DNA of 64,000 nucleotides from an uncultured Acetatifactor sp. (lineage in GTDB: Bacteria > Bacillota > Clostridia > Lachnospirales > Lachnospiraceae). The translations under genes and the position numbers were made by a program. Under the pieces are notes generated by a model. The model had not been told where the DNA came from. It saw only the letters and a program-made list of their open reading frames with translations, and ran no database searches. Position 1 is the stretch's first letter; each line of letters opens with the position of its first letter. Below are positions 34,070-41,366 of the stretch, piece by piece. Where the stretch lies: assembly GCA_910585015.1 (NCBI GenBank), contig CAJUCT010000009.1:1-64000 (forward strand). Reading direction: 5' to 3'.

Positions 34070-36579
34070 AGGCTGAGGCACAGATAAGTACGCATTTGCT
34101 CATGGCGGGCGTTGTCAGTGTGTTCAGCGCGGTGCTGATACTGGTTACTTTTGCCATGTCGTGGGAGATGTGGATGATTCCCCTGATCGCCCTGGGCAGC
34201 CTTGCAGTGTGGTGGCTTCATATCGGGAGGGTTGGCTCAGCCATACTTTATGAGAATATGTGTGCCGGGCTTATGTTGGGGGGCTTTTTTTTCTTTGGAG
34301 TACATAAGGTTAGTCTTTTTGAGATACCTGCAGTGGCCTGTGTGCTGTTGCTGGTATTTTCCTTCCTTAATAGAAATAGGCTGTTATATATAACGGTCGT
34401 ATTCTACATGTCGGTGCTGCTTTACCACTTCCTGTTTTTCCATGATATCACGGATCATATGGAGATGCAGTATGCGGTGCGCCTGGGGATTGGCGTGGCG
34501 GCGGTGGCGGGCGCATGGCTGATAGCGAGATACCGGGTCAACAGGAGCAATGAGGAGATGACGCGGTATGAAAGCATGCTGGTGCAGCTTGAGGCGGCAA
34601 GGAGGCAGAATGCTGATTTCCTGTCAAATGTATCCCATGAACTCCGTACCCCCATCAACATGGTAATCGGGATCAGCGAAGTCGCCCTGGCAAAGGAAAA
34701 GGTGTCCGAGATCCACGGGGATTTACATTCCATAAAGATGGCTGGCAAGCGTCTGTCCAGCCAGATCAATAACATCCTTGACTATACGGAGATTGTGGAG
34801 GGCACACTGACGGCCGCGGAGGAAGGATACAGCATCACTTCGGTGGTCAACGATGTGGTTACCATGACGGCGCTGCAAAGCAGCAGGCACCATCTTGAAA
34901 TGGTGTTTGACATTGATCCTAAGATTCCTTCGGTGCTGCTTGGGGACGCCGAGAAGATTTCCCATGTACTTAATATTCTTCTGGAGAATTCCATCAAGTT
35001 TACTGAAGAGGGGGGAATCAGTGTCTGTATCGGTTTCAGGCGGGAGAGTTACGGGGTCAACCTGACAATAGATATCTGCGATACCGGCAACGGTATGACT
35101 GCTTCTCAGCTGACGCAGATGTTTGATGATTTCTATCAGGCGGATTCCGGGAGCCGCCGTTATACGGGCGGTCTGGGCCTGGGACTTCCGGTTGCCCGCG
35201 GCCTGCTGCATTCCATGGGAGGCTTCATCCACTTTGAAAGCAAGGAGCAGCAGGGGATACATGCCCACATTATCATTCCCCAGGGGGTGGAGGATGACAC
35301 GCCGGGGATTTCGGTCGCAAATGCCGGGAAGCTGTGCATTGCGTGTTATTTCAGACCGGAAAGATTCGGCCACGACGAGGTCAGACGCTATTATGACAAT
35401 ATGATCCTGCATCTGGGGGAAGGACTGGGCATTGAGGGATACCAGGCCCATAACTTTGAGGGCCTGGAGAAAATTCAGAGGGAGCATCAACTGACCCATA
35501 TGTTTATCGCTCAGCCGGAATATATGGAAAACAGCGCCTATTATGAAGAGATGGCCCGGAAAATGAGGGTGACGGTGATTGCGGACAGGAGATTTAGCCT
35601 TGGCAGGGAAAGCAGGCTGGCGATAATACGCAAACCGCTGTCCGTGCTCTCCATTGTCAATCTGCTGAACGGACAGACAGATAGGAACGGATATGAGAAA
35701 ATGCCGGCTCCAGGCAACAGACTCTTCTCCTGCGTGGGGATCCGGGCGTTGGCCGTGGACGACGAGGAGATGAACCTGGTGGTGGCAAAAGGCGTTTTGG
35801 GGAGTTACGGCATGAAGGTGGATACTTGTCTCAGCGGAAGGGCGGCAGTAGAACTGTGCAGCCGGACGCCCTATGACATTATCTTCCTGGATCATATGAT
35901 GCCCGGTTTTGACGGTGTGGAAACGCTGCTGCGCATCCGGGAGATAAACAATGGCATGTATAGGGATTTGCCCGTAATCGCCCTGACCGCCAATACAATC
36001 AGCGGTGCAAGGGAAATGTTCAAAAGTGAGGGATTTACGGAATTTATCCCCAAGCCCATTGAGAGATCCGTGTTGGAGCGGGTGCTGCGGCGGGTGCTTC
36101 CGAAGCATAGCATCCAGTATGACAGGGAAACGGCGGAGCAGGCCGAAATGGTGTATGAAGAGGACTACATCCCCCCCGCGGGCGACGACACACCGGAGAC
36201 AGCGGGAACTTTTAAACATGATGCGCTGATCCGGGCCGGCATCAATGTGGAGATGGGGCTTGACTATTGCGCGGGCGAGGAAGACTTTTATCTGGAAATG
36301 CTGCAGATGTTCGTTTCCCAGGCTGAGGACAAGAAGCAGGAGTTAGAAACTCTGTATAAGACGGCTAACTGGGAGGATTATGCAGTAAAGGCTCACGCAC
36401 TAAAGAGCACATCCCTCACCATAGGAGCGGAACGGCTGTCGGCCCATGCCAAAACCCTGGAGCAGGCGGGTAAAAATGGGGATACGGAATATATCCGGGC
36501 GAACCATTCTGTGATGTTGGAGATGTATGATGAGGTTTGCGGGAGTATTGCGGTACAGTTGGGAGGTTTGAAAGTGTGA
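34066..36579 (+). CDS. Hybrid histidine kinase with pseudo-receiver, receiver and Hpt domains
   Basis: The 837-residue protein has about six transmembrane helices (1-155) with little outer loop, a HisKA domain (His191 in NVSHELRTPINMV), a HATPase domain (about 255-415; LLENSIKF, DICDTGNGM, GLGLGLPVA), a receiver-like segment without clear acidic residues (about 420-545), a canonical receiver (about 562-680, Asp609 in FLDHMMPGF) and a C-terminal Hpt domain with His777 (KAHALKSTS). This is a complete phosphorelay in one chain. The stimulus domain is purely membrane embedded. The stop codon overlaps the start of the next hybrid kinase (GTGA), so both kinases are made as a set. Confidence 0.92.
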   Translation: MKAEAQISTHLLMAGVVSVFSAVLILVTFAMSWEMWMIPLIALGSLAVWWLHIGRVGSAILYENMCAGLMLGGFFFFGVHKVSLFEIPAVACVLLLVFSFLNRNRLLYITVVFYMSVLLYHFLFFHDITDHMEMQYAVRLGIGVAAVAGAWLIARYRVNRSNEEMTRYESMLVQLEAARRQNADFLSNVSHELRTPINMVIGISEVALAKEKVSEIHGDLHSIKMAGKRLSSQINNILDYTEIVEGTLTAAEEGYSITSVVNDVVTMTALQSSRHHLEMVFDIDPKIPSVLLGDAEKISHVLNILLENSIKFTEEGGISVCIGFRRESYGVNLTIDICDTGNGMTASQLTQMFDDFYQADSGSRRYTGGLGLGLPVARGLLHSMGGFIHFESKEQQGIHAHIIIPQGVEDDTPGISVANAGKLCIACYFRPERFGHDEVRRYYDNMILHLGEGLGIEGYQAHNFEGLEKIQREHQLTHMFIAQPEYMENSAYYEEMARKMRVTVIADRRFSLGRESRLAIIRKPLSVLSIVNLLNGQTDRNGYEKMPAPGNRLFSCVGIRALAVDDEEMNLVVAKGVLGSYGMKVDTCLSGRAAVELCSRTPYDIIFLDHMMPGFDGVETLLRIREINNGMYRDLPVIALTANTISGAREMFKSEGFTEFIPKPIERSVLERVLRRVLPKHSIQYDRETAEQAEMVYEEDYIPPAGDDTPETAGTFKHDALIRAGINVEMGLDYCAGEEDFYLEMLQMFVSQAEDKKQELETLYKTANWEDYAVKAHALKSTSLTIGAERLSAHAKTLEQAGKNGDTEYIRANHSVMLEMYDEVCGSIAVQLGGLKV

Positions 36580-39275
36580 TAAGAAGATGGTTTGAAATAA
36601 TCTTTGACCACAAGATCGGTCTGCGGGAGCGTATGTTCCGTCTGGTCACATGCATCAGCATGATCGCGCTGATATTTATATTGCTGCTGAGCAGATATCT
36701 TTTTAATCTGTTTATTTTGGCAGTGAGCCTCATTTTTATGGCTGTGGTAGTAAAGACCAGCATCAGGAAGGGACGTATCAATACAGGCGCCACGGCCATT
36801 GCGGTGCTGCTTCTCCTGCTCTTTCCGGTTAGTTTTTTCACGGCGGGCGGTATGTACGGCGGAGCGCCTGAGTGGTTCGTACTCTGTTTTATTTATATCA
36901 GCATCGCCTTGCAGGGAAAGCGGAAAGGGGTGTTCTTCCTCCTCTGCGTGGCGGAGACGCTGCTATGTTATTATATCGCTTACTATCATCCCACATTCGT
37001 GGTGCGCAATACCACGGCGCAGGCTTATTTTGATTCCGTGCGCGCCGTCATTCTGGCGGGAGGTCTGACCAGTGTGCTGTTGCTGTTCCAGAATCATCTT
37101 TATGAGGAAGAGAATAAGCTCACCATGCAGCAGAAAAAGGAAATTGAGGAGTTGAACCGGGCAGAAAATCATTTTTTCTCCAGCATGAGTCATGAGATCC
37201 GTACACCTATCAACACCATAATCGGATTGAACGAGATGATTCTGCGGGGGGATATCTCCGAGGATATCGCGGAAAACGCAAGGAACATCCAGGGGGCCAG
37301 CAGGATGTTGCTCACTCTCATCAACGACATTATGGATCTGTCCAAGATCAAGTCGGGCAAAATGGAAATCGTAAACGTGACATATGAGACGGGAGCGCTT
37401 TTTTCTGAGATCGTCAACATGATATGGATCAAGGCCAAAGAAAAGGGACTGGAGTTTCGCCTGCATGTGGACGCTTCCATTCCAAGTATGCTCTGCGGGG
37501 ACGAGGTGCGTGTAAAGCAGGTTTTAATTAATCTGCTGAACAACGCCGTGAAATATACAAGCGAGGGTTCTGTCACCCTTTCCGTCAGGTGCGAACGCCT
37601 GTCATTGAACAGGGTGCGCGTCTGGTACTCTGTTGAGGATACCGGCCAGGGGGTAAAAAAGGAAAATATCCCGTATATTTTTAATGCGTTCAAACGGGTG
37701 GAGGAGACAAAAAACCGCCATATCGAGGGCACTGGACTGGGACTTAACATCGTCAAGCAGCTGGTGGAACTGATGGGCGGTGAGATCAGCGTCAACAGCG
37801 TGTATACCAAGGGTTCAACATTCATTGTGTCGCTGGAGCAGGACATTGTTGACAGCAAGGAACTGGGGACGTTCACGCTGGCCTCCCGCGCGAAGATCCA
37901 TGACGGGGAACAGTATAAGCAGAGTTTTGAGGCGCCAGGGGCTCATCTGCTGGTGGTGGATGACAATGATATGAATCTGTTGGTGGTGCGTAAGCTGCTT
38001 TCGGAGACCAAGCTTCAAATTCATACAGCCTCCAGCGGCGCGGAGTGTCTGAGGCTTACACAGTACCAGCATTATGACGCTATTTTGATGGATCACATGA
38101 TGCCGGAGATGGATGGGATAGAATGCCTGCATGCGCTGCGGACGCAGCCCGGGGGGCTGTGTCAGGATACTCCCGTGGTCGCGCTGACAGCCAATGCGGG
38201 GAGCGATAATCAGAGCATTTATCGGAAAGAGGGGTTCAGCGGCTACCTGGCGAAGCCGGTTAGCGGAGCGCTGCTTGAGGCTGCAGTGATGAGCATTCTG
38301 CCGAAGGAACTGGTGAAGCTGAGCGAGGAGACCAGCCAGGCTGAAATAGGGAAGGATATCTTGATCTTTGAGCAGGCCCAGCGACTGTCCATCATGGTTA
38401 CGACGGACAGCGTGTGTGACCTTCCGGAACCACTCAAGAAAGAGTTTGGCATTTCCGTTTGTCCCTACTATGTATGTACGGATCAGGGACGTTTTATGGA
38501 TGAACTGGAACTGAAAGCGGATGAACTGCTGGTACATATAGCGGGGGGAAAGCACGGTGTGTCTGAACCTCCCAATGTGGAAGATTATGAAAGATTTTTT
38601 GCGGAAAGGCTCACCGAGGCCCAAAACGTGATACATATTACAATGGCAAAGCATGTCAGTCAGGGGTATCAAAACGCCGTGGAGGCGGCGAAATCTTTCG
38701 AAAATGTCACCGTGGTAGACTCCGGGCATGTCTCCAGCAGCATGGGACTCGCCGTGCTGTATGCCGCTTACATGGCGGAGAACCATGCCACAAAAGGGGA
38801 GATTATAGACAATGTGAAAAGGCTGCGGCGGTATATTTCTTCCGCTTTCATCATTGACAGCACTCATATGATGTGCCGTACCGGGAGGATACCCAAGAGG
38901 GTGCAGATTCTCTGCGACGCGCTGCTGCTGCATCCCGTCATGAGGCTGCGCAATAGCAGAATGGTTGTCGGGGGCTTGGAGATGGGCAGTTTCCGACATG
39001 TCACTAAGGGGTACATCCGAAAAACGCTCAGTGACACCAGGTCTATCGATCGGCGCATCCTGTTTATCACTTATGCCGGAATGGATGAGCGGAGCCTGCA
39101 GTATATCCAGGAACTGGTGCAGCAGCACTGTCCGTTTGAAAGGGTCTATCTGCAGAAAGCGTCCTCGGCCATATCCAGCAATTGCGGACCGGGATCGTTC
39201 GGGCTGCTGTTTATGAGGAAAAACGAAGTGGAGATAGAGTTCTCCAAGGCATCGGACTGGGAGACAACCAATTGA
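36576..39275 (+). CDS. Hybrid histidine kinase fused to a DegV domain
   Basis: The 899-residue protein has five or six transmembrane helices (1-175), a HisKA domain (His206 in SSMSHEIRTPINTI), HATPase (about 275-435; LLNNAVKY, DTGQGVKKEN, GTGLGLNIV), a receiver (about 460-585, Asp506 in ILMDHMMPE) and, from about residue 605 to the end, a full DegV fold. The DegV part starts MVTTDSVCDLPEPL and contains the HITMAKHVSQGYQNA and VVDSGHVSSSMG motifs that in DegV/FakB proteins hold a fatty-acid carboxylate. I know no standard kinase family with this C-terminal module. It suggests that lipid binding tunes the kinase or is an output. GTG 36576 follows GGGAGG and overlaps the upstream stop; an in-frame ATG at 36537 lacks such a site. 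Confidence 0.88.
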   Translation: MIRRWFEIIFDHKIGLRERMFRLVTCISMIALIFILLLSRYLFNLFILAVSLIFMAVVVKTSIRKGRINTGATAIAVLLLLLFPVSFFTAGGMYGGAPEWFVLCFIYISIALQGKRKGVFFLLCVAETLLCYYIAYYHPTFVVRNTTAQAYFDSVRAVILAGGLTSVLLLFQNHLYEEENKLTMQQKKEIEELNRAENHFFSSMSHEIRTPINTIIGLNEMILRGDISEDIAENARNIQGASRMLLTLINDIMDLSKIKSGKMEIVNVTYETGALFSEIVNMIWIKAKEKGLEFRLHVDASIPSMLCGDEVRVKQVLINLLNNAVKYTSEGSVTLSVRCERLSLNRVRVWYSVEDTGQGVKKENIPYIFNAFKRVEETKNRHIEGTGLGLNIVKQLVELMGGEISVNSVYTKGSTFIVSLEQDIVDSKELGTFTLASRAKIHDGEQYKQSFEAPGAHLLVVDDNDMNLLVVRKLLSETKLQIHTASSGAECLRLTQYQHYDAILMDHMMPEMDGIECLHALRTQPGGLCQDTPVVALTANAGSDNQSIYRKEGFSGYLAKPVSGALLEAAVMSILPKELVKLSEETSQAEIGKDILIFEQAQRLSIMVTTDSVCDLPEPLKKEFGISVCPYYVCTDQGRFMDELELKADELLVHIAGGKHGVSEPPNVEDYERFFAERLTEAQNVIHITMAKHVSQGYQNAVEAAKSFENVTVVDSGHVSSSMGLAVLYAAYMAENHATKGEIIDNVKRLRRYISSAFIIDSTHMMCRTGRIPKRVQILCDALLLHPVMRLRNSRMVVGGLEMGSFRHVTKGYIRKTLSDTRSIDRRILFITYAGMDERSLQYIQELVQQHCPFERVYLQKASSAISSNCGPGSFGLLFMRKNEVEIEFSKASDWETTN

Positions 39276-39360
39276 GCCGTATGCTCCGCTTTTTGGTGTT
39301 AATATTTTGGAGATTGTGCCGATATTCTTATCAAAGAACCAAAGGCCACTGTTTAAATAA

Positions 39361-39436
39361 TATGCAATTGCGAAAGGTTCTCTGTAAGTGACGTGGCCAT
39401 CCACTGTTACCGGAAAGGGAGTTTCGCAATCGCCGA
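39361..39436. mobile_element. 76-bp MITE-like element (copy B)
   Basis: Ends GCAATTGCGAAAGG and TTTCGCAATCGCC match copies A and D, with the same middle as D (GTGACGTGGC, then CATCCACTGTTACCGG). Flanks TTTAAATAA and TTGAAATAA are an 8-of-9 direct repeat. It lies just upstream of a small gene and supplies that frame's only conventional start codon. Confidence 0.75.
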
Positions 39437-39714
39437 TTGAAATAAGAAGCAAAGGAGGGATTATCGCAGAAAGCAGAGTTTTCAGCCTTAAGGTGTATCC
39501 GGTTCAGGTAGTTTCCAGGGCTCCCAAAACAAGACGTGAGAATGGCAGTTCCAGGCAGCCACAGCCTGGCGAACCCAAGACGGCTGCTTTTCATGCTGTT
39601 TTGAAGGAGGCAATAGCAGAGAATCAGCCAATAGACTGCTATACCGTTACTTACAATGCAGGCAGGACGTTGCAGACTTACTTCTATCAGCCTTCCAGGG
39701 AATATACCTTCTAA
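39388..39714 (+). CDS. Small conserved-looking protein; native start codon missing
   Basis: The reliable part begins at ESRVFSLKVYPVQVVS and continues through RTRRENGSSRQPQPGEPKTA and ENQPIDCYTVTYNAGRTLQ to a TF end, about 80 residues of mixed alpha/beta character. The frame extends upstream to a GTG at 39388, but those codons lie inside MITE copy B. A perfect AAAGGAGG at 39451-39458 is followed by ATT (39460) and ATC (39463) and not by ATG, so the native start is either one of these rare codons or has mutated. Function unknown. A hairpin at 39752-39791 follows. Confidence 0.5.
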   Translation: MTWPSTVTGKGVSQSPIEIRSKGGIIAESRVFSLKVYPVQVVSRAPKTRRENGSSRQPQPGEPKTAAFHAVLKEAIAENQPIDCYTVTYNAGRTLQTYFYQPSREYTF

Positions 39715-39735
39715 CCGGCGAAAGACACAGTTCCA

Positions 39736-39791
39736 TTTATTCCTACGGTTAATGAGCCAAGTGGACATCCTCGTATGTACATTTGGCTCAT
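39736..39791. repeat. Hairpin with a 28-bp motif shared with 50674-50701
   Basis: TTTATTCCTACGGTTAATGA and the following GCCAAGTG are nearly repeated at 50674-50701. Here the right half also forms a stem (ATGAGCCAA at 39752-39760 with TTGGCTCAT at 39783-39791) without a T-run. It looks like a second small intergenic repeat family that follows the 3' ends of genes. Confidence 0.4.
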
Positions 39792-39950
39792 GCTGTATAG
39801 TATTTATCTGACGAAGAAGTGTCCCCGTCAGGAATAATCTTTCCTACATATAAAATATTGCATTTTCGTCCGCGTTTTAGGCATAGCGCATCTGCAATAT
39901 GAAGGTTAGTATAAAATTTGAAGAAAAATTGCAGAAATCAAAAAATACTC

Positions 39951-39979
39951 TTGCCAAATGAGTTGGAGTATGTTATTAT
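39951..39979 (+). promoter_or_regulatory. Promoter of the tRNA operon
   Basis: TTGCCA (39951-39956), a 17-base spacer and TATTAT (39974-39979), 45 bases before tRNA-Glu. Nothing else coding is seen between 39792 and this site. Confidence 0.7.
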
Positions 39980-40023
39980 ATAACTCGTTGAAGCAATATG
40001 TATAACATATAAAGCTGTGATTC

Positions 40024-40095
40024 GGCTCCATGGTCAAGCGGTTAAGACATCGCCCTTTCACGGCGGTAACACGGGTTCGATTCCCGTTGGAGTCA
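40024..40095 (+). tRNA. tRNA-Glu (anticodon TTC)
   Basis: Acceptor GGCTCCA pairs with TGGAGTC (two wobble-tolerant pairs), the anticodon stem is TCGCC/GGCGG around CTTTCAC, and the T arm contains GGTTCGATTCC. The 72-base gene has discriminator A and no encoded CCA. Confidence 0.95.
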
Positions 40096-40125
40096 TCGCA
40101 TTAAGCGATTCCCGAAAGGGTTTGC

Positions 40126-40199
40126 GGACCTTTAGCTCAGTTGGTTAGAGCAACCGGCTCATAACCGGTCGGTCCTGGGTTCGAGTCCCCGAAGGTCCA
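40126..40199 (+). tRNA. tRNA with anticodon CAT (Ile2 or Met)
   Basis: Acceptor GGACCTT/AAGGTCC, D arm GCTC/GAGC, anticodon stem ACCGG/CCGGT around CTCATAA and T loop TTCGAGT. CAT may read AUG, or AUA if C34 is modified to lysidine by TilS. The acceptor resembles Bacillus tRNA-Ile2, but sequence alone leaves the choice open. It is not an initiator, which would have a C1-A72 mismatch. Confidence 0.9.
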
Positions 40200-40223
40200 T
40201 TTTATTAACTCGATTTGTTTTAT

Positions 40224-40297
40224 GGCCTAGTGGCTCAGTTGGTTAGAGCGCCGCCCTGTCACGGCGGAGGTCGTCGGTTCGAGTCCGATCTGGGTCG
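40224..40297 (+). tRNA. tRNA-Asp (anticodon GTC)
   Basis: Acceptor GGCCTAG pairs with CTGGGTC, the anticodon stem is CCGCC/GGCGG around CTGTCAC, the T loop is TTCGAGT and the discriminator is G, as expected for Asp. Confidence 0.95.
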
Positions 40298-40299
40298 TA

Positions 40300-40333
40300 T
40301 AGCTGCTTAGGAGAGATCTTAGGCAGCTATTTT
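40300..40333 (+). terminator. Terminator of the tRNA operon
   Basis: TAGCTGC (40300-40306) pairs with GCAGCTA (40323-40329), with further inner pairing (TTAGGAG/ATCTTAG imperfect), followed by TTTTGTTTT. From here to 40577 I see no gene. Confidence 0.85.
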
Positions 40334-40576
40334 GTTTTGGCAGAAGCCCCTGTACTGCTTCCTTAACTCTTCCAGGGTATTCACATATATGTGGATGTAT
40401 AGTATGCTTCGATATTTTGTAAACGTGGCTTCGCATCATTTTCGAGCGTTAATTCGATAGTTTTTAGGCGTTGTTCAATGGGTTTTAGCTTTTTATTTTG
40501 CCGTTTATCCTGTCCAGATCTGGCTGATTGTGGGCTTGTGGCGACATGGCTTATATAAGATTGATACAGATAAATT

Positions 40577-40619
40577 AAAAAGGTGCAAAGCCTTAATAAT
40601 TCAATAGACTTTACACCTT
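40577..40619 (-). terminator. Terminator of the 39-residue protein gene
   Basis: Read on the minus strand, AAGGTGTAAAG pairs with CTTTGCACCTT around a 21-base loop and continues into TTTTAATTTA. Confidence 0.75.
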
Positions 40620-40654
40620 AATTTCGTGGTTGCTATTCAGTTGTTGTGAATATG

Positions 40655-40774
40655 CTACTCTTGCTCTTTGGGATCATGGGTTTCGACATACTCAATAATT
40701 GCAAGTATCTCGTCACTGCTCATACCCTTTTCTTTCAATTTGCGGATAAGATTAACAACTTCTTTACCGGTCAT
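40655..40774 (-). CDS. 39-residue protein of unknown function
   Basis: The frame MTGKEVVNLIRKLKEKGMSS, then DEILAIIEYVETHDPKEQE, predicts two helices with a short turn, like a minimal helix-turn-helix or adaptor. It has AGGTGA seven bases before the ATG, its own near-consensus promoter and a terminator, so it is a complete transcription unit even though very short. I recall very similar 40-residue proteins as isolated genes in Clostridia; none has a known function to my knowledge. Confidence 0.75.
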   Translation of the reverse strand: MTGKEVVNLIRKLKEKGMSSDEILAIIEYVETHDPKEQE

Positions 40775-40821
40775 ATAATCACCTGCTTTCTGTGAATGAT
40801 TGGTTGATAGTTGCTATCTTT

Positions 40822-40850
40822 ATTATAGCAATTAATGCCCAAAGTGTAAA
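40822..40850 (-). promoter_or_regulatory. Near-consensus promoter for the 39-residue protein
   Basis: On the minus strand TTTACA (40850-40845), a 17-base spacer and TATAAT (40827-40822). Confidence 0.8.
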
Positions 40851-40874
40851 GTCTTTATTCAATTGAGTTAGCTA

Positions 40875-40955
40875 TAGGCGATTGAGAAACTCCCTTTCTG
40901 GTAACAGTGGATGGGCAATATATACAAAATAAGGGCAACTTGCCACTGCGTCGGA
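40875..40955. mobile_element. Truncated MITE-like element (copy C)
   Basis: Starting with TAGGCGATTG at 40875, the sequence matches the reverse complement of the right half of copy D (AACTCCCTTTCTGG, AACAGTGGATGGGC, AATATATACAAAATAAGGGC, CCACTGCGTCGG) and then diverges. The other inverted end is missing, so it is a half element, 30 bases from tRNA-Val. Confidence 0.75.
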
Positions 40956-40986
40956 TAATGAAAAAGCCCGTATTACTGCAAAAAAA

Positions 40987-41060
40987 TGGAAGCAAAGGGG
41001 CTCGAACCCTTGGCCTCCCGCTAGTCAGGCGAGCGCTCATCCCAGCTGAGCTATGCTTCC
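40987..41060 (-). tRNA. tRNA-Val (anticodon GAC)
   Basis: Read on the minus strand: acceptor GGAAGCA/TGCTTCC, D arm GCTC/GAGC, anticodon stem CTCGC/GCGGG around CTGACTA, T stem AAGGG/CCCTT with TTCGAGC, discriminator A, no encoded CCA. Confidence 0.92.
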
Positions 41061-41200
41061 ATGCATTTAGAATAACATAAAAAGCGGGAAAAGGGAAGAG
41101 GAAAAATAAAAAATGATCATATGCTCAGTGCTCAGAGCGCCATAAGATGGAACCGGCCGTCATTGGGATTGAACATGTGCGCAGAATTTAAAGAGTATTT

Positions 41201-41342
41201 TAGGTAATTGCGAAACGTTCTCCGCAAGTGACGTGGCTGGTCAATATATACAAAAACGGGCTCCGATGCAGTGGCCAGTCGCCCTTATTTTGTATATATT
41301 GCCCATCCACTGTTCCCGGAAAGGGAGTTTCGCAATTGCCTA
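41201..41342. mobile_element. 142-bp MITE-like element (copy D) with target duplication
   Basis: Ends TAGGTAATTGCGAAAC and GTTTCGCAATTGCCTA are inverted repeats. The 14-bp sequence TTTAAAGAGTATTT occurs directly on both sides (41187-41200 and 41343-41356). Compared with copies A and B it contains an extra palindromic centre of about 65 bp bounded by CAATATATACAAAA and TTTTGTATATATTG. It lies directly before the K+ channel gene, and could alter its leader. Confidence 0.9.
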
Positions 41343-41366
41343 TTTAAAGAGTATTTATCAGAGAGG

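Noticed and set aside
37815..39452. Minus-strand frame of 545 codons opposite the DegV-fusion kinase
   Set aside because: Antisense to clearly homologous kinase and DegV motifs and runs into the MITE; no independent support.
40227..40439. Minus-strand frame overlapping tRNA-Asp
   Set aside because: It lies on a tRNA gene and its terminator; the translated LEPTTSAV text is a known artefact of tRNA reverse strands.
40855..41040. Short frame covering MITE copy C and tRNA-Val
   Set aside because: Covers a non-coding element and a tRNA; no start support.
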